This document shows positions 1 to 7,916 of a stretch of DNA of 45,039 bases, piece by piece. The position numbers were made by a program, and so were the translations under genes. The DNA is from Acidobacteriota bacterium (GTDB lineage Bacteria; Acidobacteriota; Vicinamibacteria; Vicinamibacterales; UBA2999): positions 1 to 45,039 of the forward strand of contig JADZCN010000107.1 in NCBI GenBank assembly GCA_020851565.1. The letters run 5' to 3'. A model generated the notes under the pieces. The model worked only from the letters and a program-made list of their open reading frames with translations. It was not told the origin of the DNA and did not search any database. Each line of letters begins with the position of its first letter. The first letter of the stretch is position 1.

Positions 1-1386
1 TCCCTCGTGGCGGACCTGCCGCTATTCGTCGATCCCTTTCTCCTGTTTGCGAGCAGGAAGCCCGAGTACCGGAAGCTGCATGACGGGATCATCGACTACC
101 TCAGGTTCCTGAGGGCCAGGGCGACCGCTGGCGAACTCGATCCTGCCCTTCGGAAGGCACTCTACTCGTTCCAGGAGGTCAAGCAGAACTGGTTTGGCTT
201 CACACGAAACGGGAACCGAGGCGTCGGTCTCGGCGCCAAGTTCGCCGGCTCGCTGCACGCCAATCTACACTCGATTTTCGGCAACTTCGGCAGCGAGAAG
301 ATCACGAAGGCGAGCCACCTCGAAAAGCTCTGCCTGATTGATTCTGGGGTCGGCCGTGACCGGATCAGCGATTTCACGACGCGGCTGATCCTGGAGTTCC
401 TCTGCAACTTCACCGAGCGCTTCACCCTCGACCACGTAGCGCCAGAGCTTCGGCGAGAGTTTTCCGTCCCACGAGTCGCCTTCAACTACGAGGTTCAGGC
501 GTGGGCCCCCACGCGATTCACCCTGCCGGTGTTCCGTGGCGACTTCATCCTGCTGACACCCTCCGACCTCCTGACGAAGGACGAGACGTGGATCAACCGC
601 CAGGATCTCTTCAGAGAGTTTCACAACATCCCCGAGGCGATCGGCAACGACACCCTGCGTGCGCAGATGAACGACTACTTCATACGGCAACTCCCGAAGG
701 AGCCGAAGGATGAGGACGTCAGCAGGGCCATCGATGCCACGATTCGACAGTTCCCGGAACTCGTCGACTACTACATCCGCTACAAGGAGGAACACGAGGA
801 AGACGCCAAGCGCACAAGCCTGAAGCGAGTTCAGTACTCAGAGCGTGTCTTCATCGACCACGCCAGCGCACTGGCCCACATCCTCGCCGCGGAGACCAGT
901 TTCTATCAGGCGCCAGGGACGACCTACGCAGAGTGCCTTGAACGGATTCGGTTTCTCAAGCACGTGATCGAAGACCGCGGCGGCTATCGACTGTTCTACG
1001 TGGATGGCAGACCAATCGAACGCGAGTCGGACGTTCATGTGATGTTCGACCTTGTGTGGCTGGGCTCGCCTTCCGACGTCAATCGCGAAGTCAACAACGG
1101 TCGCGGTCCGGCCGACTTCACCGTCTCTCGGGGCGCGGCCGACAAGACCGTGATCGAGTTCAAACTCGCGTCGAACTCCCAGATCAAGCGGAACCTGGAA
1201 AAGCAGGCAGAGATCTACAAGAAGGGCGGGCGGGCGCAGAACACCATCAAGGTGATCGTGTTCTTTTCCGAACTTCAGGAGGCCAAGATCGTCGGCCTAC
1301 TTCGTGACTTGAAGATGGAGGGCGCAGAGAACGTGACCCTCATTGATGCGCGCGCGGACAACAAGCCATCTGCATCGAAGGCGTAG
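1..1386 (+). CDS. Nuclease-like protein of unknown function, 5' end outside the window
   Basis: The reading frame is open to the left edge. The first possible start inside the window is a GTG at base 7, but the opening residues (DLPLFVDPFLLF) look like the interior of a conserved domain, so the true start probably lies upstream. About 459 residues are visible. Near the C-terminus, counting from the GTG, D370 and E384-F-K386 are spaced like a PD-(D/E)XK nuclease core, followed by a lysine-rich helix. No other motif is recognised. It is the first gene of a defence-rich stretch and points the same way as hsdR, with the divergent AbiEi gene between them. A role as a stand-alone restriction-type nuclease is inference from the motif and the neighbours. 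Confidence 0.7.
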   Translation, partial: SLVADLPLFVDPFLLFASRKPEYRKLHDGIIDYLRFLRARATAGELDPALRKALYSFQEVKQNWFGFTRNGNRGVGLGAKFAGSLHANLHSIFGNFGSEKITKASHLEKLCLIDSGVGRDRISDFTTRLILEFLCNFTERFTLDHVAPELRREFSVPRVAFNYEVQAWAPTRFTLPVFRGDFILLTPSDLLTKDETWINRQDLFREFHNIPEAIGNDTLRAQMNDYFIRQLPKEPKDEDVSRAIDATIRQFPELVDYYIRYKEEHEEDAKRTSLKRVQYSERVFIDHASALAHILAAETSFYQAPGTTYAECLERIRFLKHVIEDRGGYRLFYVDGRPIERESDVHVMFDLVWLGSPSDVNREVNNGRGPADFTVSRGAADKTVIEFKLASNSQIKRNLEKQAEIYKKGGRAQNTIKVIVFFSELQEAKIVGLLRDLKMEGAENVTLIDARADNKPSASKA

Positions 1387-1494
1387 CGTGAAGGACCTGG
1401 GCGAGGTAGTGGGAGCGTGTCCGGATGCGACCAGCCGAATTTGAGGAAAAGGAAGCGCTGACGGTGGCCTGATGTCTTGCGCGCGGTGCGTGCC

Positions 1495-2085
1495 TCACCC
1501 CGCGATCGCATCCCAGTACGGCCGCATCACGCGCGTCATCCGCAGCTGGTCCGCCTGCCGCCACAGCTCGTCGACCGTGCCCCTCCGCAGGCGGCGGTAG
1601 TCTCGCAGCGCCTCGACGGCGACATCGACGCCGATCCGATTGCGAAACCTGAAGCAGTCCACGACGGTCCGGGCAGGACTGGTGACGCGCACGGTCACGC
1701 CCTCGACGTCGTGTTCGTCGATGCCGGCGGTCAGCGCGGCACCGGAAACGCGCACGACGCGAACCGCCGCAACATCGAGCCGCGGGACACCTGCGCGCCG
1801 GTCGACCGCCAACCAGACCTCACGCGGGTGCTGTGTGCCGATGCCGTGGAAGCGGAGCGCCGTCAGCAGGCAGACGACACCCTTGGGTACGCGCTTGGCG
1901 ACTTCGGCCAGTGTGTGATGCTCGCCGGGAGCGAAGGTGGCGGGCGCATAGAGGCCGCGCCCGAGGCGCGTCAGTTCGCCCTGACGCGTCATCCGTCTCA
2001 CCTGCTCCGGGTGCAGGCCGAGCGCACGCGCCTCCGAAAGGCGGAAAACGCCCCGGTTCCGGATTGAGCGCGGAAGGCTCGACAC
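1495..2085 (-). CDS. AbiEi-like antitoxin / transcriptional repressor, orphan
   Basis: A 196-residue protein. The first 50 residues form a winged-helix segment (RNRGVFRLSEARALGL, then an RLGRGLYAP wing) typical of type IV AbiEi antitoxins, followed by the AbiEi C-terminal region with a conserved SPARTVVDCFRFR stretch. Family members bind inverted repeats in their own promoter and neutralise the nucleotidyltransferase toxin AbiEii. A near-perfect inverted repeat lies just upstream of this start (2096-2127). The toxin gene normally follows directly, but only 108 bases separate this stop from the end of the preceding opposite-strand gene, so no AbiEii fits. It is either an orphan, or it represses its divergent neighbour hsdR. 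The family call is firm; the orphan role is inference. Confidence 0.8.
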   Translation of the reverse strand: MSSLPRSIRNRGVFRLSEARALGLHPEQVRRMTRQGELTRLGRGLYAPATFAPGEHHTLAEVAKRVPKGVVCLLTALRFHGIGTQHPREVWLAVDRRAGVPRLDVAAVRVVRVSGAALTAGIDEHDVEGVTVRVTSPARTVVDCFRFRNRIGVDVAVEALRDYRRLRRGTVDELWRQADQLRMTRVMRPYWDAIAG

Positions 2086-2095
2086 GACGTGTTGT

Positions 2096-2127
2096 TATAC
2101 ACCCACTCGGTTGCAAGTGGATGTATA
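2096..2127. promoter_or_regulatory. Inverted-repeat operator between abiEi-like gene and hsdR
   Basis: The arms are TATACACCCACT (2096-2107) and AGTGGATGTATA (2116-2127), complementary at 11 of 12 positions around an 8-base centre. The site begins 10 bases upstream of the antitoxin start on the minus strand and lies about 86 bases upstream of the hsdR ATG. It is the only AT-rich island in this intergenic region. AbiEi proteins are known to bind such repeats, so it is a plausible autoregulatory operator that could also control hsdR. Confidence 0.65.
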
Positions 2128-2213
2128 TTGACACGCGACACAGGCCAAGGGGACGCAACTCCCTCGCCGGCTGGTATCGTCTGGAAACTCAACCGTGAAT
2201 TGGACACTTGTGG

Positions 2214-5078
2214 ATGTCGCCCGCCGGTAGCTCGAATGCCCCCGAGGCACGCGCGCGCGCCCACATCGACCAAGCGCTGACCGAGGCCGGCTGGACGCTG
2301 CAGGACCGCGACGACATGAACCTCGCCGCGGCCGACGCCATCGCCGTCCGCGAGTTCAAGCTCGATCGCGGCCACGGCTACGTGGACTACATGCTGTTCC
2401 TCGACGGCCATCCGGTCGGTGTCTGCGAGGCAAAGCCGGCCGGCACGGCCCTCATCGGTGTCGAGCACCAGGTGACGAAGTACGTCAAAGGCATCCCACC
2501 CGCCCTTGACGCGCCGTATACGCCGCTTCCGTTCGCGTACCTCTCGACCGGTGAAGAGACGCTCTTCATCAACCACTTCGACCCGCACGCGCGTACGCGG
2601 CCGGTGTTCGCGTTCCATCGCCCGGACACGCTGCGCGAATGGCTCACGGCTGACACGCTGGACGCGTGGCTCAAGCGATCTGGCGGGTTCTACACCGCCG
2701 CGGACGACACGAAGCCGTCGACGCTCCGCGCACGGCTGCGGGCGATGCCGCCCGTCGAACTGCCTGGTATGTGGCCGAACAAGGTCCAGGCCGTCGCGAG
2801 CGTCGAGAAGAGCCTATTCGACGACCGCCCGCGCTCGCTGATCCAGATGGCGACCGGCTCGGGCAAGACGCTGCTGGCCGTCACCACGCTCTACCGGCTG
2901 ATCAAGTTCGGCGGCGCCCGCCGCGTCCTGTTCCTGGTGGACCGTGCGAACCTCGGCGAGCAGGCGGAGAAGGAGTTCCAGGGCTTCCGCACGCCGGACG
3001 ACAACCGTCTGTTCACCGAGCTGTACGGTGTCCAGCGCCTGACGTCGAACACGATTGGTTCGTCCAGCAAGGTCGTCATCTCGACGATCCAGCGCCTCTA
3101 CTCGATCCTCAAGAGCGAACCCGAACTCGATCCCGAAGCCGAGGAGCATTCGGAGCTGGACGGTGGGCCGGAGCCGAAGGAGCCAATGCCGATCGTCTAC
3201 AACGCCGCCGTGGCGCCGGAGTTCTTCGACGTCATCTTCATCGACGAATGCCACCGGTCGATCTACTCGCTCTGGCGTCAGGTGCTCGAATACTTCGATG
3301 CGCACCTGCTTGGCCTCACCGCGACGCCGGCCAAGCACACCTACGGCTTTTTCAACCAGAACGTCGTCATGGAGTACCCGCATGCTCAGGCGGTGGCCGA
3401 CGGCGTCAACTGCGATTACGAGGTCTACCGCATCCGTACGCAGATCACCGCTGCCGGTTCGACGATCGAGGCCGCGCCGGGGACGATGGTCGGCTATCGC
3501 GATCGGCAGACGCGCCGGACCCGCTGGGAAGCGCCGGACGAGGACGTGATGTACGAAGCATCCGATCTCGATCGGAACGTCGTCGCGCCCGATCAGATTC
3601 GCACGATCGTCAGAGCGTTCCGGGACAAGGTGCTGAAGGAGACGTTTCCGGAACGCACCGAGGTCCCGAAGACACTCATCTTCGCCAAGGATGATTCGCA
3701 CGCCGAGGACATCGTCCGCATCGTGCGTGAGGAATTCGGCAAGGGCAACGAGTTCGCGCAGAAGATCACCTACAAGGTGACCGGCGCCTCGCCGCGCGAC
3801 CTGATTCAGGAGTTCCGCAACAGCTACTACCCGCGCATCGTCGTTACGGTGGACCTGATCGCCACGGGAACCGACATCCGGCCCGTGGAGATCGTCATGT
3901 TCATGCGCAGCGTGAAGTCGCGCGTGCTCTTCGAGCAGATGAAGGGCCGCGGCGTGCGCGTGATCAATCCGGACGAGTTGAAGGCTGTCACGCCGGACGC
4001 GCGGGCCAAGACGCACTTCTTAATCGTGGACTGCGTCGGCGTCACCGAGCAGAAGCTCTCGGACACGCGTCCGCTGGAGAAGAATCCCACGGTCTCACTT
4101 CGGGCACTGCTCGACCACGTGGCCGCGAACGGAACCAACGACGGATACCTCTCATCCCTGGCCAGCCGGATTTCGCGCATCGACAAGCAGTGCGACGCGG
4201 ACGACCGCAAGAAGGTGGACGAGGCATCGGGCGGCGTCTCGCTGGCGACCATCGCGGCCGGCCTGGTCCACGCGATCGACGATGACGTGCAGGAGCAGGC
4301 AGCGCGAAAGATGTACGCCCTGCCGAGCGACGTTGAGCCGTCGGAGGAGCAGATCCGGAAAGCCGCCGAGCCGTTGAAGCGACAGGCCATCCACACGCTC
4401 ATGAGTAGGCCGGCGCTGCGGAAGCTGATTCTCGATCTCCGCCACAAGTTTGAGCAGGTGGTCGACGAGGTCAGCAAGGACCAGTTGCTTGCGGACCAGA
4501 CCGGGTACAGTCCGGAGGCGCGCGACAAGGCCGCCGCGCTGGTTCACTCGTTCGAGCAGTACTTGACGGAGCACAAGGACGAGATCGACGCGCTGCAGTT
4601 CTTCTACTCGGTGCCGCACCGCAAGCGGTTGCGGTTTGCCGACATCAAGGCGCTGGCCGACGCCATCTCCGCCCCGCCGCGACAGTGGACGCCGGAGAAG
4701 TTGTGGCGGGCTTACGAGACGCTCGAGAAGTCGAAGGTCCGAGGGGCCGGCGCCGAGCGGTTGCTCACCGACGTCGTGTCGCTGGTCCGGTTCGCGCTCC
4801 ATCAGGACGGCGAGCTCGTGCCGCACGCCGAGCGCGTTCACACCCAGTTCCAGTCGTGGCTCGCGCAGCAGCAGAATGCCGGGCGCCAGTTCACGGACGA
4901 ACAGCGGCTTTGGCTGGAGATGATCCGCGACCACATTGCCACCAGCTTGGAGATCGACATCGACGACTTCGACCTGACGCCGTTCGCCGGCGAGGGCGGG
5001 CTCGCAAAGGCGTCTCAGGTGTTCGGGAAGGAGCTTCGAACGATCGTGAGTGAGTTGAACGAGGTGCTCGCGGCATGA
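2214..5078 (+). CDS. hsdR: Type I restriction endonuclease subunit R
   Basis: This is the ATP-dependent translocase/nuclease subunit of a type I restriction-modification enzyme, 954 residues from the ATG at 2214 (an in-frame TTG two codons earlier is less likely). The N-terminal PD-(D/E)XK nuclease has D58 and E72-A-K74. The helicase core shows Walker A ATGSGKT (residues 213-219), motif II DECH (344-347), TATP (369-372) and a motif VI QMKGRGVRV. The C-terminal third matches the EcoEI-type R C-terminal region that contacts the methylase core. The stop overlaps the hsdS start as ATGA, so the two are translationally coupled. All key residues are present, so this subunit looks intact even though hsdS is not. 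Confidence 0.97.
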   Translation: MSPAGSSNAPEARARAHIDQALTEAGWTLQDRDDMNLAAADAIAVREFKLDRGHGYVDYMLFLDGHPVGVCEAKPAGTALIGVEHQVTKYVKGIPPALDAPYTPLPFAYLSTGEETLFINHFDPHARTRPVFAFHRPDTLREWLTADTLDAWLKRSGGFYTAADDTKPSTLRARLRAMPPVELPGMWPNKVQAVASVEKSLFDDRPRSLIQMATGSGKTLLAVTTLYRLIKFGGARRVLFLVDRANLGEQAEKEFQGFRTPDDNRLFTELYGVQRLTSNTIGSSSKVVISTIQRLYSILKSEPELDPEAEEHSELDGGPEPKEPMPIVYNAAVAPEFFDVIFIDECHRSIYSLWRQVLEYFDAHLLGLTATPAKHTYGFFNQNVVMEYPHAQAVADGVNCDYEVYRIRTQITAAGSTIEAAPGTMVGYRDRQTRRTRWEAPDEDVMYEASDLDRNVVAPDQIRTIVRAFRDKVLKETFPERTEVPKTLIFAKDDSHAEDIVRIVREEFGKGNEFAQKITYKVTGASPRDLIQEFRNSYYPRIVVTVDLIATGTDIRPVEIVMFMRSVKSRVLFEQMKGRGVRVINPDELKAVTPDARAKTHFLIVDCVGVTEQKLSDTRPLEKNPTVSLRALLDHVAANGTNDGYLSSLASRISRIDKQCDADDRKKVDEASGGVSLATIAAGLVHAIDDDVQEQAARKMYALPSDVEPSEEQIRKAAEPLKRQAIHTLMSRPALRKLILDLRHKFEQVVDEVSKDQLLADQTGYSPEARDKAAALVHSFEQYLTEHKDEIDALQFFYSVPHRKRLRFADIKALADAISAPPRQWTPEKLWRAYETLEKSKVRGAGAERLLTDVVSLVRFALHQDGELVPHAERVHTQFQSWLAQQQNAGRQFTDEQRLWLEMIRDHIATSLEIDIDDFDLTPFAGEGGLAKASQVFGKELRTIVSELNEVLAA

Positions 5079-5473
5079 GTTTGCCTCTCGGGTGGGCAGA
5101 TGCCCCCCTCACCGACATTGCTGATGTCAATCCGGCAAATCCGGATGCCGTGCCGCCGGACGACACGTTGGTGTCGTTCGTTCCGATGGCCCTGGTGGAG
5201 GAGCTGACGGGCAGGCTCGATCCGTCGAAGCATCGTCCGTGGTGCGAGGTCAAGAAGGGGTTCTCGAAGTTCCAGGAAGGCGATGTCGTCGTCGCCAAGA
5301 TCACGCCGAGCATGGAGAACGGCAAGGCTGCCCTCGCTCGGGGCTTGTCGCACGGCGTTGGGGCGGGCACAACTGAGCTCCACGTGTTGAGGCCTCGACC
5401 AGGACTCCAGCCCCGCTACCTGCTGCACTTCATCCTCCAAGAAAGTTTTCGACGCCTGGCGCGCAGTCGGATG
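5075..5473 (+). pseudogene. hsdS: Specificity subunit S, 5' part (interrupted by an IS3 element)
   Basis: The first 133 codons of the specificity subunit, holding most of the first target-recognition domain. It starts with an ATG overlapping the hsdR stop. The frame runs into the insertion element and stops two codons later at 5480-5482. Joining base 5473 to base 6732 (removing the IS and one GATG copy) gives a continuous frame reading ...RRLARSRMTGTAGQLRVP..., a junction typical of HsdS proteins. The rebuilt protein is 527 residues. In its present state the subunit should not recognise DNA, so restriction and modification by this locus are probably off unless the element excises. Confidence 0.93.
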
Positions 5474-5518
5474 TGGGCTTGATCCGGTTCCGTGGACACC
5501 TTCCATGTGAGGGATACG

Positions 5519-5836
5519 ATGTCCAGACCGATGGCCGACCAGTCGACGCGCCGCGCCCGGCGCCAGTTCACAGACGAGTTCAAGGCGAGCGCGGTGCGCC
5601 TGGTCCTCGATGAGGGGAAGACGGTGGGCGCCGCCGCCCGCGACCTGGATCTGACCGAGACGGCTCTGCGCGACTGGGTCAAGCGCGCCCGCGCTGACCG
5701 GACCCAGGGACGGACCGGGCTGACGACGGCCGAGCGCGAGGAGCTGGCGCGGTTGCGCAAAGAGAATCGCATCCTCCAGGAGGAGCGCGACATCCTAAAA
5801 AAAGCCGCGGCCTTCTTCGCGAAGCAGAGCCGGTAA
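5519..5836 (+). CDS. IS3-family transposase OrfA (helix-turn-helix subunit)
   Basis: A protein of about 105 residues from the ATG at 5519, preceded by GAGGG at a suitable distance (an upstream GTG at 5492 lies in the terminal repeat). It carries a helix-turn-helix in the form RRQFTDEFKASAVRLV...GAAARDLDLTETALRDWV, then a leucine-zipper-like coil (ELARLRKENRILQEERDILKK). OrfA binds the terminal repeats and, fused to OrfB by frameshifting, forms the active transposase. The slippery A7 run lies in the coil, near codon 95. Confidence 0.93.
   Translation: MSRPMADQSTRRARRQFTDEFKASAVRLVLDEGKTVGAAARDLDLTETALRDWVKRARADRTQGRTGLTTAEREELARLRKENRILQEERDILKKAAAFFAKQSR
5797..5803 (+). other. Programmed -1 frameshift slippery heptamer (A7)
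   Basis: Seven consecutive A residues are read in the OrfA frame as ctA AAA AAA, which fits the X XXY YYZ slippery pattern. OrfB lies in the -1 frame and continues directly from here as SRGLLREAEPVRFRFIAAEK. IS3-family elements are known to make the OrfAB transposase by -1 slippage at such sites. Confidence 0.8.
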
Positions 5837-6696
5837 GGTTCCGGTTCATTGCCGCGGAGAAGGCCGAGCACTCCCTCACGATCCTGTGTCGCTGCCTCGA
5901 GGTCACGCGGAGCGGCTTCTACGCCTGGCAGCGGCGACCTGAGTCCGCGCGGGCTGTGCGCGACCGCCAGCTGCGCGTGCGCATCCGAGCGTCGCATGAG
6001 GCGAGCCGCGGCCGCTACGGTCGCCCGCGCGTGTGGCGAGACCTGCGCGACGAGGGCGAGCACACCAGCGAGAAGCGCGTCGCCCGGCTGATGCGGGCGG
6101 AAGGCCTCCGCGCTCGCGCCCGCAAGCGCTTCCGCACGACGACGATCAGCGACCACGACCAGCCCGTCGCTGGCAATGTACTGGACCGCCAGTTCGAGGC
6201 TGCGCGTCCCAATCAGCGCTGGGTGGGCGATACGACGGAGCTGGTGATCGGCAGCAGCGCCAAGGTGTACTTGGCGGCGATCCTCGACCTCTACTCGCGG
6301 TTCATCGTGGGGTGGGCGCTCAGCGCGGTGAATGACCGCCACCTCACGCTGCGGGCGCTCGACATGGCGGTGAAGCGCCGCTGTCCCGATCCGGGCCTCC
6401 TGCATCACTCCGACCAGGGCTGCACGTACGCCAGCGAGGACTACCGCGCGCGGCTCGACCAGCACGGGATCGTCTGCTCGATGAGCCGCCGGGGCAATTG
6501 CTACGACAACGCCGTCATGGAGAGCTGGTTCTCCACCGTCAAGAGCGAAGAGGGCGAGCGCTTCGAGAGCTATGCCCACGCCAAGGAGGCCTTGTTCGAC
6601 TACATCGAGGTGTTCTATAACCAGCGGCGCCGGCACTCCACCATTGGCCAGATCAGTCCAGCCGAATACGAGCGACGGGCCGCGCAGGCGGCTTAA
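5803..6696 (+). CDS. IS3-family transposase OrfB (DDE integrase domain), made by frameshift
   Basis: The catalytic part of the transposase, read in the -1 frame relative to OrfA. The start given is the slippage point; the first ATG in frame (5956) would drop the conserved N-terminal segment RFIAAEKAEHSLTILCRCLEVTRSGFYAW, so an OrfAB fusion is the likely product. Counting from that ATG, the catalytic triad is D92 (VGDTTEL), D153 (HHSDQG) and E189 (YDNAVMESW), with the family's 35-residue D-E spacing. The frame is complete to the stop, 31 bases before the element's end. Confidence 0.93.
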   Translation, partial: SRGLLREAEPVRFRFIAAEKAEHSLTILCRCLEVTRSGFYAWQRRPESARAVRDRQLRVRIRASHEASRGRYGRPRVWRDLRDEGEHTSEKRVARLMRAEGLRARARKRFRTTTISDHDQPVAGNVLDRQFEAARPNQRWVGDTTELVIGSSAKVYLAAILDLYSRFIVGWALSAVNDRHLTLRALDMAVKRRCPDPGLLHHSDQGCTYASEDYRARLDQHGIVCSMSRRGNCYDNAVMESWFSTVKSEEGERFESYAHAKEALFDYIEVFYNQRRRHSTIGQISPAEYERRAAQAA

Positions 6697-6728
6697 CTAA
6701 TCTGTCCACCGATTCGGATCAAGCCCAG

Positions 6729-7916
6729 ATGACCGGAACCGCCGGCCAACTGCGGGTGCCCACGGCATTCCTCGAAGAGCAGCGAGTTCCGCTACCTCCC
6801 GTTGCTGAACAGGCACGTATCGTCGAGAGCTTGGACTCGATGCTCTCTCGCCTTGACTCGGCCGTGGCGATCCTCGAAGCAGCCCAGCGGAAGCTGAAGG
6901 CGTACCGCGCTTCGGTCCTGAAGGCGGCCGTCGAGGGCCGGCTCGTGCCGACGGAAGCCGAACTCGCGCGGAGGGAGAGCCGCTCGTACGAGCCGGCCGC
7001 TGTGCTGCTCGAATGCATCCTGAAGGAGCGCCGCCGTCGTTGGGAGGAGGCCGAACTGGCGAAGGTGAAGGCTGCCGGCAAGACGCCGAAGGACGATAGG
7101 TGGATGTCGAAGTACCGCGAGCCCCAGCCGCCGAAAGTGGACGATCTGCCGAGTCTGCCCGAGGGTTGGTGCTGGACGACACTCGGGATTGTCGCGCCCC
7201 TTCAGGCGGGATTCGCCTTTCCCAGTGCCGGCTTCGCCAATGCCGGCGTGCGCCTGCTCAAGGGAAACAACGTTCGCGATGGGTGGATCGCCGACGACGA
7301 GGATGATATCGACCACTGGCCGACGGCGGACACCCCTCGCTTCGCACACTACCTGCTCAGGACGGGTGATGTGGTTCTGGCGATGGATCGTCCTGTCTAC
7401 TCCAGTGGCAGTCGAGCGACGAAGATCGCCCGGCTTGGCACGTCCTGGGAGGGAGCATTACTCCTGCAGCGGGTCGGCCGGTTCATGCGCTCCGACTGCG
7501 TCGATGGGGGCTTCTTGTACCACTTTGTGTCGGGAGAGTGGTTCCGACGGCACATCGTTCTTCGACAGAACGGCTCCCAGGACGGCAAGGACCTACCGCA
7601 CGTTAGCGCACAGACCGTTGACTCGTGCGCGTTCCCACTGCCACCGATGCTCGAACAAACTCGCATCGCCGACGAGGCAGAGCGCGTGCTGTCGGCCTGG
7701 GCGAGCGTCATGAAAGCCGTTGAGAACGAGTTGAAACGCTGCTCGCTACTTCGTCAGGCCATTCTGAAATGGGCCTTCGAAGGCAGGTTAGTCGACCAGG
7801 ATCCAGCTGACGAACCCGCCGAGGGACTTCTCGCCCGAATCCGTGCCGAACGCGAGGTGACGTTGCCGGCGGCCCAGAGGACGAAGCACTCGCGGGTGGC
7901 GAAAGCGGCATCATGA
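6729..7916 (+). pseudogene. hsdS: Specificity subunit S, 3' part
   Basis: The remaining 395 codons of the specificity subunit. It contains the central conserved helix region (VPLPPVAEQARIVESLDSMLSRLD), the second target-recognition domain (from about GWCWTTLGIVAPLQAGF) and the C-terminal conserved helix (LPPMLEQTRIADEAERVL ... LRQAILKWAFEGRLV). The ATG at 6729 formed by the target duplication is an internal codon of the original gene, though it could allow a half-subunit to be made. The stop overlaps the hsdM start as ATGA. No other damage is visible. Confidence 0.93.

Larger units (their letters stand above)
5474..6727 (+). mobile_element. IS3-family insertion sequence (1254 bp) in hsdS
   Basis: The element is bounded by 25-base imperfect terminal inverted repeats, 22 of 25 matching. 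Both begin TGGGCTTGATCCG inward and end GTGGACA (5474-5498 and 6703-6727). The target duplication GATG is at 5470-5473 and 6728-6731. Two overlapping frames in a -1 relation with a DDE catalytic triad are diagnostic of the IS3 family; the subgroup is uncertain. Ends, duplication and slippery site are all intact, so it looks recent and possibly still mobile. Its genes run in the same direction as the host operon. Confidence 0.95.

Noticed and set aside
2208..2213. TTG start for hsdR
   Set aside because: An ATG two codons later is a better initiator and no ribosome site favours the TTG.
2814..4016. Long minus-strand open frame opposite hsdR
   Set aside because: It is a by-product of the high GC content. 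It has no domain, and hsdR on the other strand carries all helicase motifs. Similar antisense frames elsewhere were dropped for the same reason.
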